Part shown: positions 43,490 to 54,597 of the stretch, in pieces
Layout of the letters: each line of letters starts with the position of its first letter
How positions within the stretch are numbered: position 1 is the stretch's first letter
From: Heligmosomoides polygyrus polygyrus
Taxonomy: Eukaryota > Nematoda > Chromadorea > Rhabditida > Heligmosomidae
DNA: 64,000 nucleotides
Direction: 5' to 3'
NCBI GenBank assembly: GCA_947396885.1
Contig: OX377204.1
Span: 5,766,001 to 5,830,000 of the forward strand
Position numbers and translations under genes: made by a program
Notes under the pieces: model-generated
Told to the model about the DNA's origin: nothing
What the model saw: only the letters and a program-made list of their open reading frames with translations
The model's database searches: none

Positions 43490-43715
43490 AGTGTAAATGC
43501 TGCGCTCTAACAAGGGAAGCCCATGAACTTCCCCCAAAGATTCCCAACTAGACCTAAATGGTCCAGTGGGGCATCCGACGAGGATCACAGAACTGTGCTT
43601 CGTTTTTGCTATGGGACACCGGGTGGCCCGAAAATGGCAAAAATGTTATCACTTCAATGCGGGTTGGTAAGGCAAAATGGACGCCTGGAATGGCCCTGTC
43701 AGAAACTACTTAAGC
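43490..43715 (+). repeat. Dispersed repeat, inverted partner at 48395
   Basis: AAGGGA(A/G)GCCCATGAACTTC, CAAAGATTC, GCATC(C/G)GACGAGGATCACA and TTCGTTTTTGCTATGGG are shared, in inverted orientation, with 48395-48610. Not coding. Confidence 0.65.
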
Positions 43716-43933
43716 TGCTGACCACAAATCTGTCACTTTTTCTGAATTGCCACTTTGCTTGTACTACTCTCCATCAAAGGTTGAAATCGAAGGTTGGAAA
43801 ATAAGTCTGACAACATTGGAAAAGGCAGCGATACCACTAACGTGCACAACTTTAGTCGCCAATATCTACCGTATCCTACCGTAATCGACCGAAATTCAAA
43901 AAAATAGATATCATCTCCGTGATCAGCACCCTA

Positions 43934-44078
43934 AAGGCCCCTACAGAGTTCTTCGGCAGCGCCGCGGCCCTATGCTTAACCATAGGGCAGAGACGCAGAG
44001 CTCGCTGCCGGCGGCCTCCCTGCCCTATCCTTAACCATTGCGGCGAGCGGCGTTGCCGCAGAACTCTATGGGGGCCTT
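43934..44078. repeat. GC-rich MITE, AGGCCCC ends
   Basis: AGGCCCCTACAGAGTTCTTC and the inverted AGGCCCCCATAGAGTTCTGC form terminal repeats around a core with GCAGAGCTCGCTGCCGGCGG. Related sequence is at 45161-45200 and 47265-47440. Confidence 0.6.
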
Positions 44079-44079
44079 A

Positions 44080-45157
44080 GGCGCCTTTTATACTCTCGCC
44101 GCGGCGCGGCGCGTCAAAACGGGGTGCGGCGCGACTGGCCGCGCCGCGCTCCGAATTTGACGCGCCCCTGCGCGATTGCAGTCAGAAAGGGGAGCGTCAG
44201 CGACGCGCGACCACGGGCTTCTGAGCACTACGACCCGTGCTCCATGACCGATGACGGACAAAACGGTCCATGAGTCATTGGAGGACCAAAACAGAAAGGA
44301 TTCGTCTGGCTGATCAGGGGAATGCATCTTGCCAATGTTAGCGGTGAGATTCCTATGAGGAACGACGAATCCTCTCTTGAGGCTCGGGTCAAAGTTGTCC
44401 GCTCAACCTACGATTGAAACTGGTGAGTGTGGTATGGAGTCGAATCTCCTGCAATGCAAATGGCACTAAACGACCTTTTATTTTGCAACATGTGCGGGTC
44501 CAAAACTAAAATTGCTAGAAGGCACTCGTCGTGGAGAATCAGTCAGCCAGAATTCTCTCTCATATGGCCATTACGGGTTCATTGTGCACTAAACGCATCT
44601 TTAGCGTAGTAGGTGAAACTTCGGGAATGTCCACATATCTTCATTCGCTTCTTAGGTTACGCTTGTAGGGGGGAGGGGGGGGGGCTATGTTCATAGTCAC
44701 CGATTTCGCCCAGCGTAATACAAAAAACGGATGCCGGATTCGTGATCAGCACTCTAAATAACCCCCCCCCCCTCTCCACCCCGGGCGATGTTGGGTCGAA
44801 AAAGTTCTTTTCTCCTCGAGCTCTGGAGTCCTGAAAGTACAGTAGTGCCACCATTCTGCTACACCCTTTTTGTTCTGTTGGTTGGGAGGCCAAAACAAAA
44901 CAGGCATAGCAAAATGATCCATTCCGGTGTGAAATCTCCCACTCCACGCCGAGTCTGCCGCAGCTGATCGCGCCGCACCGCGCCCTTCCCTCCAGCGGAG
45001 CGATTCGCCGAATACCGTAATCCAAAATTCCGTCAAATGTGGTGTTTTGGGACGGCGGAGTATGAAAGTGACGCGGCGCCGCCGGGCGGCGCTAAAAATC
45101 GATAGCTATGTCGGCCATCACGCCGCGCCGCGCAGCGGCGCGAGTGTAAAAGGCGCC
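44080..45157. mobile_element. Harbinger-like GC-rich non-autonomous element
   Basis: Inverted ends GGCGCCTTTTATACTCTCGC and GGCGCCTTTTACACTCGCGC are flanked by TTA on both sides (44077-44079 and 45158-45160). Three-base TWA duplications are the mark of PIF/Harbinger elements. It is inserted at the edge of the AGGCCCC-ended MITE family, with matching AGGCCCC sequence resuming on its right. The inside holds the ACGGATGCCGGATTCGTG block and a C-tract but no transposase. Confidence 0.7.
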
Positions 45158-45319
45158 TTAAAGGCCCCCGCAGACCTCTGCGGCCAGCGGCGAGCGGCGA
45201 GAGGCGGACGGCGAAATCGATGAGTCACGCCATTCAACGGCGGCTGCCGGCCGGCCAGCGGCGACGGCGAGGTACTGTAGTCTTTCTAGTCGGGACCCCG
45301 CCGCGAAAGGACAGGGCGC

Positions 45320-46605
45320 AGACAGACTCTCCCGCCCACGCTGGACGAAGGGTAGCCATGCGAACAAACAGGATTTCGAAGATGATTCAGCACAGACGAC
45401 CACCTACACACCATTACGAAGCTCAACGAATGTCGCGAGAGTACAAGCTGCCGCTGTGCCTTACGTTCATCGACGTGAAGAAGGCATTCGACACTGTCGA
45501 AACTGAAGCGGTCATCGACGCCCTGCTCACTCATGAGGTTCCTAATCAGTACATCAGAGTCCTCCGAGAGCTATACAGTGGATTCACGACCAATATCTCA
45601 CCATTCTGCAATGAAGTCGTCATCGACGTGAAGAGAGGAGTGCGGCAGGAGGATACCATATCCCCAAAGCTTTTTACTGCCACCCTCGAAAACGTGTGCG
45701 CGAACTAGAATAGGAAGAAATGGGAGTGAGAGGCTGCGACGGCCGGCAACTGCACCATCTGCGCTTCGCTGACGACATCGTACTCATAACACCGAGCATC
45801 AGCCAGGCGGAGCGAATGCTGGCCGACTTTGATCGTGTATGTGGGAACGTTGGACTGCAGCTAGATCTTACGAAGACGATGTTCATGAGGAACGGACAAG
45901 TTTCTGATGCCCCTTTCTCGCTCAACGGAACGAACATCTCCGAATGCTCCAGCTACGTGTATCTGGGTCGCGGAGTCAATATGGCCAACGACCTAGCGCC
46001 GGAGCTGAGCAGGAGGAAACGAGCGGCTTGGGGAGCTTTCAAGAGCGTCGAAGAAGTCGCGAAGAAGACGAAGAATGTCCGACTTCGTGCCCACTTATTC
46101 GATTCTACCGTTCTTCCTGCCCTAACATACGCCTCAGAGACCTGGGCTATACGTAAGCAGGATGAACACGCGATCAGCGTCGCGCAGGGTGGAATCGAGA
46201 GGACGATGCTCGGAGTGACACGACTGACGCAAGCGAGAGAAGGCCTCCGGAGTTCCGAGCTTCGCCGACGTTCGAAGATCAGAGACGCTGTCGCGTGGGC
46301 CAAGTTGTCGAAAATTAGGTGGGCCGGCCACGTAATGCGCTTCGCAGACACCCGCTGGACGAGAGCCGTTACCTAGTGGATTCCGCGAGATGTCATGAAA
46401 ACACCAGGACGCCCACCAATGCGTTGGTCGGGCTTCTTCGTGAAAGCCGTGAACGACAGCTATGACGCTCTCCGTGTCTTTCGAGCGAGGAGGATCCATT
46501 GGAGCATTCTGACACGCGACAGGAACGAACGGAGACGCTACTGGCGCCCGCTCGAGCAATTCGGTGATCAATGGGACGACAGGTCAAACAGGTGATACAG
46601 TATCC
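45320..46605 (+). mobile_element. 5'-truncated RTE fragment with RT catalytic box
   Basis: It begins in the RT fingers (TLDEG.PCEQTGFRR, with two stops), then SREYKLPLCLTFIDVKKAFD (motif A), GVRQEDTISPKLFTATLEN (motif B) and, after a frameshift near 45710, LHHLRFADDIVLITPSIS (motif C with both Asp). It continues with ECSSYVYLGRGVNMANDLAP, KIRWAGHVMRFADTRW, an in-frame stop at 46374 and LEQFGDQWDDRS. No endonuclease and no clear 5' end. It is the only RTE copy here whose FADD box lies in a long open frame. Confidence 0.9.
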
Positions 46606-46609
46606 CACT

Positions 46610-47260
46610 CTTCCTTCTTTATAACATATTAGGGCTATTTTCATGAGTTCCTTGGATTAGAATGTTGCTATTAAAAACAAATGTTTAAAAATGGAAATGA
46701 AGGTTAATGGTAGAGATTAGTGAAAACCTGATGTGTGACAGACTTGTACTGTAAGAAGGAGAAAGGCATTACTATAAGGCAGTGCAAGTCGGAAAAGGTG
46801 CCATTTCAGGATAAGGAGAGAATGTTAGCCTGGCCAGATATACCCTCGATTCCACTCTAGGCTTGCACCACGCAGTGTTATTCAGTAGAAAGCAAAGGTC
46901 GAGTTTTAATTTTAGCCAAATTTGGCCGTTGGAAATCGGTATGCTATCGTTTATTTTATTATCCTTTATTACATTTTCACAAAAGGTATAGGACCAAGGT
47001 CCTTGTGAACGAATGCATTTATAGTCCGTTAGTTTAGATCTAAACTAGATTTGTACTAGCGGAGGTTACCTGTGATTTACAGGGGCCTTTGTGCAGCTTA
47101 CATGCGAAATCTTCTGCTAGCTTGCAGCAGCTTGCGAATGACTAGCAGGGGTCTTCGTGTAACTTACTTGCGACATTTCTGTTAGCTTGCAGCAACTTAC
47201 AAATGACTAGTTTGAGGCAATCTATGACCCGCATGCAGCTTGCAAGTAACTTGTTCAAAA
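46610..47260. other. Unassigned, with an imperfect 80-bp duplication
   Basis: Between about 47090 and 47215 the phrases CT(G/T)TTAGCTTGCAGCA.CTT and AATGACTAG recur, indicating an old tandem duplication. Nothing coding was found. Confidence 0.4.
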
Positions 47261-47264
47261 TTTT

Positions 47265-47440
47265 CTGAGCGGCGCCGCTGGAGTGGCGCTGTCTCGTATG
47301 ATGCAAATCGTTTCCGGCGGTGCCGCTCCAACGGCGCCGCTGGACGGCGTCGTTGAGCTCGCCGCTGGCGGCGAGCTCTGCGTCCCTACCCTATGATGAA
47401 GGATAGGGCAGCGGCAACGCCGCAGAAGTTTGGGGGAGGC
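47265..47440. repeat. GC-rich repeat related to the AGGCCCC MITE
   Basis: GAGCTCGCCGCTGGCGGCGA, AGGGCAGCGGCAACGCCGCA and GGGGGAGGCTTTA parallel 43990-44078. The left boundary is unclear. Confidence 0.5.
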
Positions 47441-48390
47441 TTTAAGTAACCCCTGAGCGATGTTTGAGCGAAAATATTTCTTTCGACCTCTCCTCGACCT
47501 TTGGAGTCGTGAAAGGCAGCAGTGCCGGTTATTCTGCGTATACTCCCTTTACTTACACATATCCATCGTAGCCTTCTGTAATCTATCGTTTCACTTAAAT
47601 TGGTTGCCAGATTGGTGATCTGCATCGCACATAACCATAGAGATGAATTTAAGACGAAAAATGTTTTTCGATCTCCGGAGTTGAGGAAGTGAGTGCAAGT
47701 GCTCCTATCTGCAATGCCTGACCCTTCTCCCGTAAGAGTGTAAGAGAATGGTGAGGAAAAAGCACACAGCAAGGCGTTCAGTCGCTCGAGTCGGATAAAA
47801 TACACAGAATTTGGGAACAGTTAGCTGAATTAGTGAAAGTTGCGAGAAGAATAAAAAGCAGTCTATGAGGAAATCCGAAGAGCAATGAGCTTGTCACGAT
47901 GATGGATCAAATCAATGCTTGTCGATCTTGCTCATGAATGAGGTGACAGTGAGAAACACTTCTAAAAGTAATTGAGAACATACCAAAGAGGTCATATGGG
48001 ATAGCATCTAACGGAATCTTCCTCAGCGAAACAAGCACCGTTTAATGGACGCGCGATATCGCTCCACACAGCAAGTCCAGCTTCTTCCGCATCTACAACA
48101 GGTTGAAAGCGGGGTTAGGACGCGAAGAAGGCACCATACGGAAGCCAAAATATAGTCTTCATTTGCAAAAACGCCAAACGTCCGCCAAGGGAGGCAGAAA
48201 CTCCACCCTCTTAATTGAACCCTAGACTCCCTCCTGTGAGTCCGCCCTGCTATCCAATCGGCAGTCGCTGCCGGTACTACTGCGAATGAATCACTTAAAT
48301 GTACACTGCAGCGTCGTCTAGGAAGCGTAGGAAATTTTCATTTTACTATAAATTGAGTTTAATTTGAGCTCCAAACCTTTTGTAAGTTCT
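47441..48390. other. Repeat remnant then unassigned sequence
   Basis: TAACCCC..GAGCGATGTTTGAG.GAAAA and CTCGACCTTTGGAGTC.TGAAAG near 47450-47515 match 44760-44840, so a relative of that sequence lies here. The rest is unassigned. Confidence 0.4.
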
Positions 48391-48394
48391 CAGC

Positions 48395-48610
48395 ACGACA
48401 GGACCATTCCAGGTGTCACCCTTGCCTTATCAGCACGTCTTGAAGCGGTACCATTTTTTGCCATTTTCGGATCACCCAGTGGCCCATAGCAAAAACGAAA
48501 CACAGTTGTGTGATCCTCGTCCGATGCTCTACGAGATCATGTAGGGCGCGTTGAGAATCTTTGGAAGAAGTTCATGGGCCTCCCTTGCAAGAGCTACGCA
48601 GTGAAGACAT
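48395..48610 (-). repeat. Inverted partner of the 43490 repeat
   Basis: The minus strand repeats GCAAGGGAGGCCCATGAACT, AAAGATTCTCAAC, CGGACGAGGATCACACAACT and CGTTTTTGCTATGGGCCACT. Confidence 0.65.
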
Positions 48611-48614
48611 GCAT

Positions 48615-49370
48615 GTTTTTTTCTCAATTAGTTCTGCTGCGCGTTTTCCACCCTATCATTATCTGAATTTGCGAACAGTCGAATGAAAGTCCTAATGAGC
48701 CGATCTTCGACCATTACAGAACTGAAGATTGTCGCCTTTTCAACTTTAAAAGAATTTTAAATTCATGGTTGTAACTCAAGGAGTGAAAATTTTGTAAAAC
48801 GTCAACGCGTTGCATCTTTTGAGAAAGTGAGTATAATTTTTTAGGAATATAATAGTACGTTTTTTGAAGACTTTTTTTTTGGATTTGAAGTGTAACACTT
48901 GACGTGACAGTGGAACTGTGGAAATGCTGGAGTTCGGTTTTCGAACAATTCAATGGTGGAACTACGGGTTGCGGAGAAAATAACCGTCCCTTGGTTGGTG
49001 TTAGAAGGATACCCTTCACAATCAAAGAATTGAATAAAAGACGTTAATGAATTCATTGCGGGATGCATTCTACTGCTACGGTATGTATTGCAGGCAATCT
49101 GAATGTGTATCTGACCTATCCAAGTCAGCCGAAGTGGAGAGGCAGAAAGGGGAAGGAACTGGAAATGCCACTGCTTACTCTTCCCAAACTTCACCAAACC
49201 CGAAAGGATTCTCGCTTTGGTTGGACTGGTTACGAATAGAACCGAGAACTATAGATTACGGTGGCCGCCAAAGCTGGCCTCTCTTCCAGGGCGTTATTAG
49301 ACCCGCCTTCAATTTACTTAGTGTCTTCCCTTTTCGAGTCACTGTTGGAAATGCTCATGCTTTTTGGGCG
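48615..49370. other. No supported feature
   Basis: Overlapping ORFs on both strands without motif. No transposon end recognised. Confidence 0.35.
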
Positions 49371-49376
49371 GGGTAC

Positions 49377-49790
49377 TGTTCTTCCCCCAGCATGTGGAGG
49401 TGCGGCGCTAATTGCGCAAGGAGCGCCCGTCGCGGACGAGTTCACGCGCTCGGCGGGCTGGGGGAAGAACGGGCCCCTCCCTCATTGAGTGCCCACTCGA
49501 AGGCGAGGTACTATCTTGCTTATCATAAAGGGTAGCCAAAATCACAAGGAAACCTTCATGTAGCAAGCGAGTACAAAGCAGACGACGAAAATGGAAGAAA
49601 TAGAAAGAATACAGCGCAACACGGCCTCCTGACAATCCCATCGATGGTAGCAGCTGATGGTAGGGGAGGAGAGGTGTCCCGTTGTTCCCCCAGCCCGCCG
49701 GGCGCGTGAACTCGTCCGCGATGGGCGCTCCTCGCGCAATTATCGCCGCCCCTCCGCATGCTGGGGGGAAGAACGGCCCCTTCCGCTTTT
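49377..49790. repeat. Two GC-rich MITE-like units in inverted order
   Basis: Unit 1 (49377-49472) runs from GTTCTTCCCCCAGCATG to GGGCTGGGGGAAGAAC. Unit 2 (about 49690-49776) is the inverse, from GTTGTTCCCCCAGCCC to GCTGGGGGGAAGAAC. Between their ends both share CGCGTGAACTCGTCCGCGA-type sequence. Each unit thus has its own inverted ends, and the pair forms a larger palindrome with a roughly 220-bp AT-richer spacer. Confidence 0.75.
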
Positions 49791-50045
49791 TTGGTTCGGG
49801 ACGAATGTGGCATAGTTGTCTGGAGGCGCCTTTTGTCACAAACTTTTCTGCAGATAACTGACAGAATTGTCTTTGATAGAACATCAAACTATTTATGAAT
49901 GCCTACAGCTAGTCACTGTATAAGCCAAAAAAAAGTTAAAAAGGTTTACGTGATATCCTGTAAAAATTATTTGGGTGCATTTGAAGTCTCGAAAAATTGT
50001 CATCAAGTTTTACTCTTGCTTTCATATTACCATTGATTCATTTAG

Positions 50046-50194
50046 CATGTGAGGCAAGTCCTCGAATATTTGAAGTGGCCTTTGGCTTATTACCAATTCT
50101 CTGTGCGACTCTACAGTTGGCATGATGGCAGATATGATGCTATTGGTAGTGGATTCCAGCCGATTCCATATACAAGGACTATCGATAACTACTG
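50046..50194 (+). CDS. Exon: vWA-like domain, middle
   Basis: Acceptor GATTCATTTAG, 149 open bases, donor GTAAGTTC. It reads HVRQVLEYLKWPLAYYQFSV, RLYSWHDGRYDAIGSG and FQPIPYTRTIDNYW. It enters in phase 0, matching the exon at 36036, and leaves in phase 2, matching 50261. Helix (HVRQVLEYL) then strand (YQFSVRLYS) fits the start of a von Willebrand A fold. Confidence 0.65.
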
Positions 50195-50260
50195 GTAAGT
50201 TCAACTAGGTAGATTCGAGTTGCTAAAAATCGTTCCTTTCTTAAAAATTTGAAGAGCTAG

Positions 50261-50366
50261 GTTTTCCACAAACACCCGCGATATCGAACTGATGCGGGAC
50301 TTCGAGGGTGGAGGAGAGAGAACAAATCTAGCCAACGTAATTCGGAACGCCGCACAGGACATTGCG
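50261..50366 (+). CDS. Exon: vWA-like domain, TNLxxxI helix
   Basis: After a short 66-base intron the acceptor GAAGAGCTAG opens 106 bases ending at donor GTAAGAATT. The first base completes a Trp codon. The product reads FSTNTRDIELMRDFEGGGER and TNLANVIRNAAQDIA. GGGERTNLANVIRNAAQDI resembles the conserved G.TNLA.AL..A helix of von Willebrand A domains, including the MIDAS-type Thr. It leaves in phase 0, matching the exon at 59197. Confidence 0.7.
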
Positions 50367-50369
50367 GTA

Positions 50370-51035
50370 AGAATTCATTTAATACCAAGTTATTTCTTAT
50401 TTATCCATTTTTATTTATTTTTGTTTTCATTTTATCCTGTAATCTATTTAAATAAATAATAAGTAATAACAATTTATTTATCGATTAACGTGAAACATAG
50501 ACACACGTGAAAATTGAAGACAAAAACGAAGCAACGAAAACGTGAATTAATCCAATCGCAACGATGTCCACTCATTTGAGTGGACGGGAGTGTTTTGGGA
50601 AGACGTTGTTTATTGATGTTTTTGTTCTATTTTCTTTTCAAATTCGTAAATCATAGTGAAAAATCAATGTTGAGTTCTCGTAAACAGAAAAATGATTGGC
50701 TTTATGATTGTCACTAATAGTGCACAGACATCAAATGAAATATGAATTGAACCTGGGCTCTGAGTGATTATGACAACAAACAAGCATTTAACAAGAAGAC
50801 TTCCTGTCGTTGAAACACCTTAAACAAAAAATTTTCGCAATTGAGCAGCGCGTACGGACTCTCATGACTTCCTCCTTGGCAATATCTCTTATTTTATATC
50901 TTATCTATATATTCTTAATCTCTGTATCCCTTTATCTCTTAATATATCACAATATCTATCTTCTTAATATCTTTCTTTTTGGGACTATCGAGCGGTGATA
51001 TCTACTATACTTGTGTCCTTCCAAAATTTTTTCGA
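50370..51035. other. Intron sequence, AT-rich
   Basis: Low-complexity T-rich runs around 50870-50985 (TATCTCTTAATAT-type). No exon or transposon end. Confidence 0.4.
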
Positions 51036-51039
51036 ATAC

Positions 51040-51290
51040 ACGAATAATCGTATATATTCGGTTTCACGGAAAACCGAATATTCGAATAATGAATATATTC
51101 GAATTTTGGACCTTGTCGAATATTCGAATAATGAATATATTCGAATTTTGGCTTTGTCGAATATTCGAATAATGAATATTTTCGAATTTTGGGCCTCACC
51201 GAATATTCGAATAATGAATATTCGAATATTCGAATTTATTCGAATTTATTCGAATATTCATTCGAAATTATTCGATTCGGTCCGAAGTAT
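51040..51290. repeat. TTCGAA-rich minisatellite, third locus
   Basis: CGAATATTCGAATAATGAAT units start at 51075, 51117, 51158 and 51200 (41-42 bp apart), each with TTCGAATTTTGG. It ends with ATTCGATTCGGTCCGAAGTA, the same terminus as the 55.4-kb locus. Confidence 0.85.
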
Positions 51291-51437
51291 ACGACAGATG
51301 TATTTGAATTGAAAGTCAAATTGAGCCCTATGCTAAATGCCTTTTCTAATTTCTTCTGTAAGATCGTGTCTTCAATTTTCAAATACAAACTCTTCTAATC
51401 TTAATGAATTCCAACCGTAACGCACAACTGACCTAGT

Positions 51438-51560
51438 GCCACAAAATTTATCAATAGCGAATACTTTGGTTGAAATTGTAAGCATTCTACGGCTTCTAGC
51501 CACAAAATTTATCAATAAAGAATGCTTTGGTTGAAATTGTAGATATTCTACGGCTTCTAG
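51438..51560. repeat. Two tandem 61-bp units
   Basis: GCCACAAAATTTATCAATA starts at 51438 and again at 51499, each unit ending TTCTACGGCTTCTAG. Confidence 0.85.
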
Positions 51561-51663
51561 TGACCCTTGTAAAGCAAATACAGAAATAAACGTAATCTAA
51601 AACACGACATGTTATTTAAAGGCATTATGTTAATATGTATCTTCTTCTTCTTCTCCTGAGCGT

Positions 51664-54420
51664 TTAGTTCCGCGCAGTTGCAGGGTCGGCTGTTCTTGTG
51701 ATCTGTCGCCACCTCATCCTATCAAGGGCGTCATCTGCCGTGGCGCCGACTTCGGCGAGATCTCTCTTGATGAGGACGTGTCCATACCACCTCAGGCGCT
51801 GCTCCCTCATCTTCAGCTGGATTGGGGCTGTTTTCGTCACTGCCCTAACATCCTCGTTTCGCACCCTGTCCCGACGGGTCCATCCACATGCCCACCTCAG
51901 CATCCTCATCTCCGCCACGTGCAGTTGCTGCTCCTGCGCCTTACCCAGGGCCCAGCACTCACTGCCGTAGAGGAGGGCAGGTCTCACAACTGTTCTATAG
52001 AGCTTGCCTTTGGGCATCCTGGAGCATCTACGGTCGCAGAGGACTCCCTCCACTTGAGCCAGGCTGCGTTTATCCGTTCCCTGACCGCCTGGTCCCCATT
52101 TCCTTCCTCGGATAGGTCACTTCCGAGGTATCGGAATTCTTCCACCTTCTCGATCGTTTCCCCTTGGCAGTCTAGGATCGATCCAGCGCACTGCTCAGAG
52201 CTGATGAACTTCGTCTTCTTCACGTTCAGCCGTAGGCCGTTCTCTGCGAGGGCTCTCTGCCACACTCTCTCCTCCAGCTCCTCCTGGTTGTCGGCTACTA
52301 TGGCGATGTCGTCCGCGTAGAAGATCGTTCTGAGAGGGCCTTCCTCAAGGTGGTTCATTATAGAGTCAAGCGTCAGCAGGAAGAAGAACGGGCTCAGAAC
52401 CGACCCTTGGTGTACCCCCACTGTGATGTCTACTTTCCTTGTCACCCCGTGTGGAGTTCGTACCGCCGTTTTCGAGCCCTCATACATGTCCCTTATGACC
52501 GTGATCAGACGTTCCGAGACACCCCTCCCTCGAAGGGCATTCCAGATTACGGCCCGAGCTAGCCTGTCGTAGGCCTTCTCCAGGTCCAGGAATGCCAGGT
52601 AGCAGGGTTTTCGTTTCTCCCGATATTTCTCCATCACCTGACGAGCGATGAAGATGGCGTCTGTGATGGACCTCTCAGGCATGAAGCCCCACTGCACCTG
52701 GGAGATGGGTACCATCTCCCTCAGCCTTGAATCGACCAGTCGTTCGTAGATCTTCATCGTGTTTGAGATGAGTTTGATCCCTCGGTAGTTGGAGCATTCG
52801 GAAGCGTCTCCCTTCTGCTTGAAGATGGGGACTATGGTGCTGTTCCTCCAGTCATCCGGCATCTTACCTTCTTTCGTGACTCTGTTGAGGAACTGCGTCA
52901 GCCAGTTGATTCCGAGGTCCCTGAGCACCTTCCAAGCCTCTACTGGCACAACGTCAGACCCTGCTGCCTTTCCGAGTTTCATCTTCCCTATGGCCTTGCG
53001 AACCTCTTCTTGCGTCCAGTGTGGGATGGGTCCTTCCGTTGGTTGTTCTTCCTCGGCCTCCCGAAGAGGGAACTGCTCGTTCAGGAGTTCCTTGAAGTAC
53101 TCCTCCCATCTCTCTCTCTGACCTCGACCGGCTTTCGTAACACCCTACCGTCAGCGCTCTTCACCGTCTTCACTACTCGAATGTCGAGGCTAGCTCTATG
53201 ACGCGCTTTGGTCAGGCTGATGGCGAACTTCTCTCTCTGTGGCTCGTCTAGCTTCTCGTATAGGGCATCCATCTCCGCGCTCTTTGCCTTTGCTACCGCC
53301 GCTTTCGCCAGCCTCTTCAGCTTCCTGTAGGCTGTGAGATGCTCGGGTGCCCTCGTCTTCTGCCACAGCTTGTAGGCCTCCTTCTTCCACTTCACCGCAG
53401 CCTGCACCTCTTCGTTCCAGAACCATGCCGATTTATCCTCTCTGGTTCCTCCCTTTGTTCTCCCAGGGTTTCCTTGTCACATCTCAGGATTGTTTGAGCT
53501 ACCCTCCTCCAGGTCTCATTCACGGGACCAGCTGGATCTGGAAGGCCTGCTTCGAGCACTGCCCTTCGTAGCTCGTTCCGCTCTGAACCCCGCAGTTTCC
53601 ACCATCGGATCCTGGGTTCCGTCCTCACTTTGGGTCTGGTGGGTAGAGGTATGCTAAGGTCGGCTACCAAGGGTCTATGCTGTGATGCCACGTCTTCTCC
53701 CGGAATGACCTTCACATCCCGGACTGTTTTCAGGGCAGCCCTTTGAACCAAGATGTGGTCGACTTCCGTCCTTCCTCCTCCGCTAGCATAGATCACCTTC
53801 TGGCTCTCCCTCTTCGCGAAGAAGGTGCTACAGACAGCCAGGTCGTGGGTGATAGCCAGATCCAGAATTCGTTCTTCATCCGGGTTTATCAGGCCGATCC
53901 CTTTACCTCCATGAACCCTTTCCACTCCTCTTCTGCCACTCCCCAGTGCCCGTTGATGTCCCCTGCTATGGAGAGGTAGTCGCCTTCTGGTACGGACCTC
54001 ATGGCTTCCTCGAGCGAGACGTAGAAGTCATCCTTGTCGTGCTCGGAGCATCCGGTCTGCGGAGCGTAGACAGACATGATGGTCCAGTAACCCTCCTTCG
54101 TGTCCAGCCGTAGTGACATGATGCGGTTGTTAATTCTTTGGACAGCCGCTGCTGAATCCTTGAAGGACTCCGCGACTGCTATCCCTACCCCGTTTCTCTT
54201 GGTGTCCTCTCCGTTGTAGTACAGCTTCACCCCTTCTCCGATGTCCCTGGCTTTCGCCCCTTTCCATCGCGTTTCCTGCAGACACAGGACTTGTATCCTT
54301 CTGCGCTTCATCAGGTCAGTCACTTCCCTAGATCTTCCGGTCAGCGTCCCCACATTCAGAGTCCCCAGTTGAACTAGCTTCTTTAGCCGAGGTTGTTCGG
54401 CCCTCGCTAGCCCTCGCATG
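51664..54420 (-). pseudogene. RTE endonuclease-reverse transcriptase with four frameshifts
   Basis: Segments in order: LGTLNVGTLTGRSREVTDL, CLQETRWKGAKARD (active Glu), MSVYAPQTGCSE and IAGDINGHWG. A shift near 53905 leads to ILDLAITHDLAVCSTFF, TEVDHILV and ASQHRPLVADL. Shifts near 53420 and 53120 lead to MKLGKAAGSDVVPVEAW, CYLAFLDLEKAYDRL (motif A), GVHQGSVLSPFFF (motif B) and TIFYADDIAIVADN (motif C). A last shift near 52045 leads to LYRTVVRPALLYGSECWAL and RLRWYGHV. Every catalytic residue I can check is present; only the frame is broken. Confidence 0.92.
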
Positions 54421-54597
54421 CTGACCACAGAACTCGGGCGGGGGTTCTGTGCGCCACTTCCGGGTGACGTCCTAGCCTTTACACTGATTCTATTGCGACT
54501 TGTGATCATGGTTTTGTGACAAGGTTTCTCCATCAGCCGGCCTGTCAACCTGGGCCTGACGCTGGAACCGTTGCCATTTTTGTAATTTTTGCAGGGA

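Noticed and set aside
51778..52320. 180-residue + strand ORF
   Set aside because: It is antisense to the reverse transcriptase of the RTE element at 51639-54673; the minus frame has all RT motifs.
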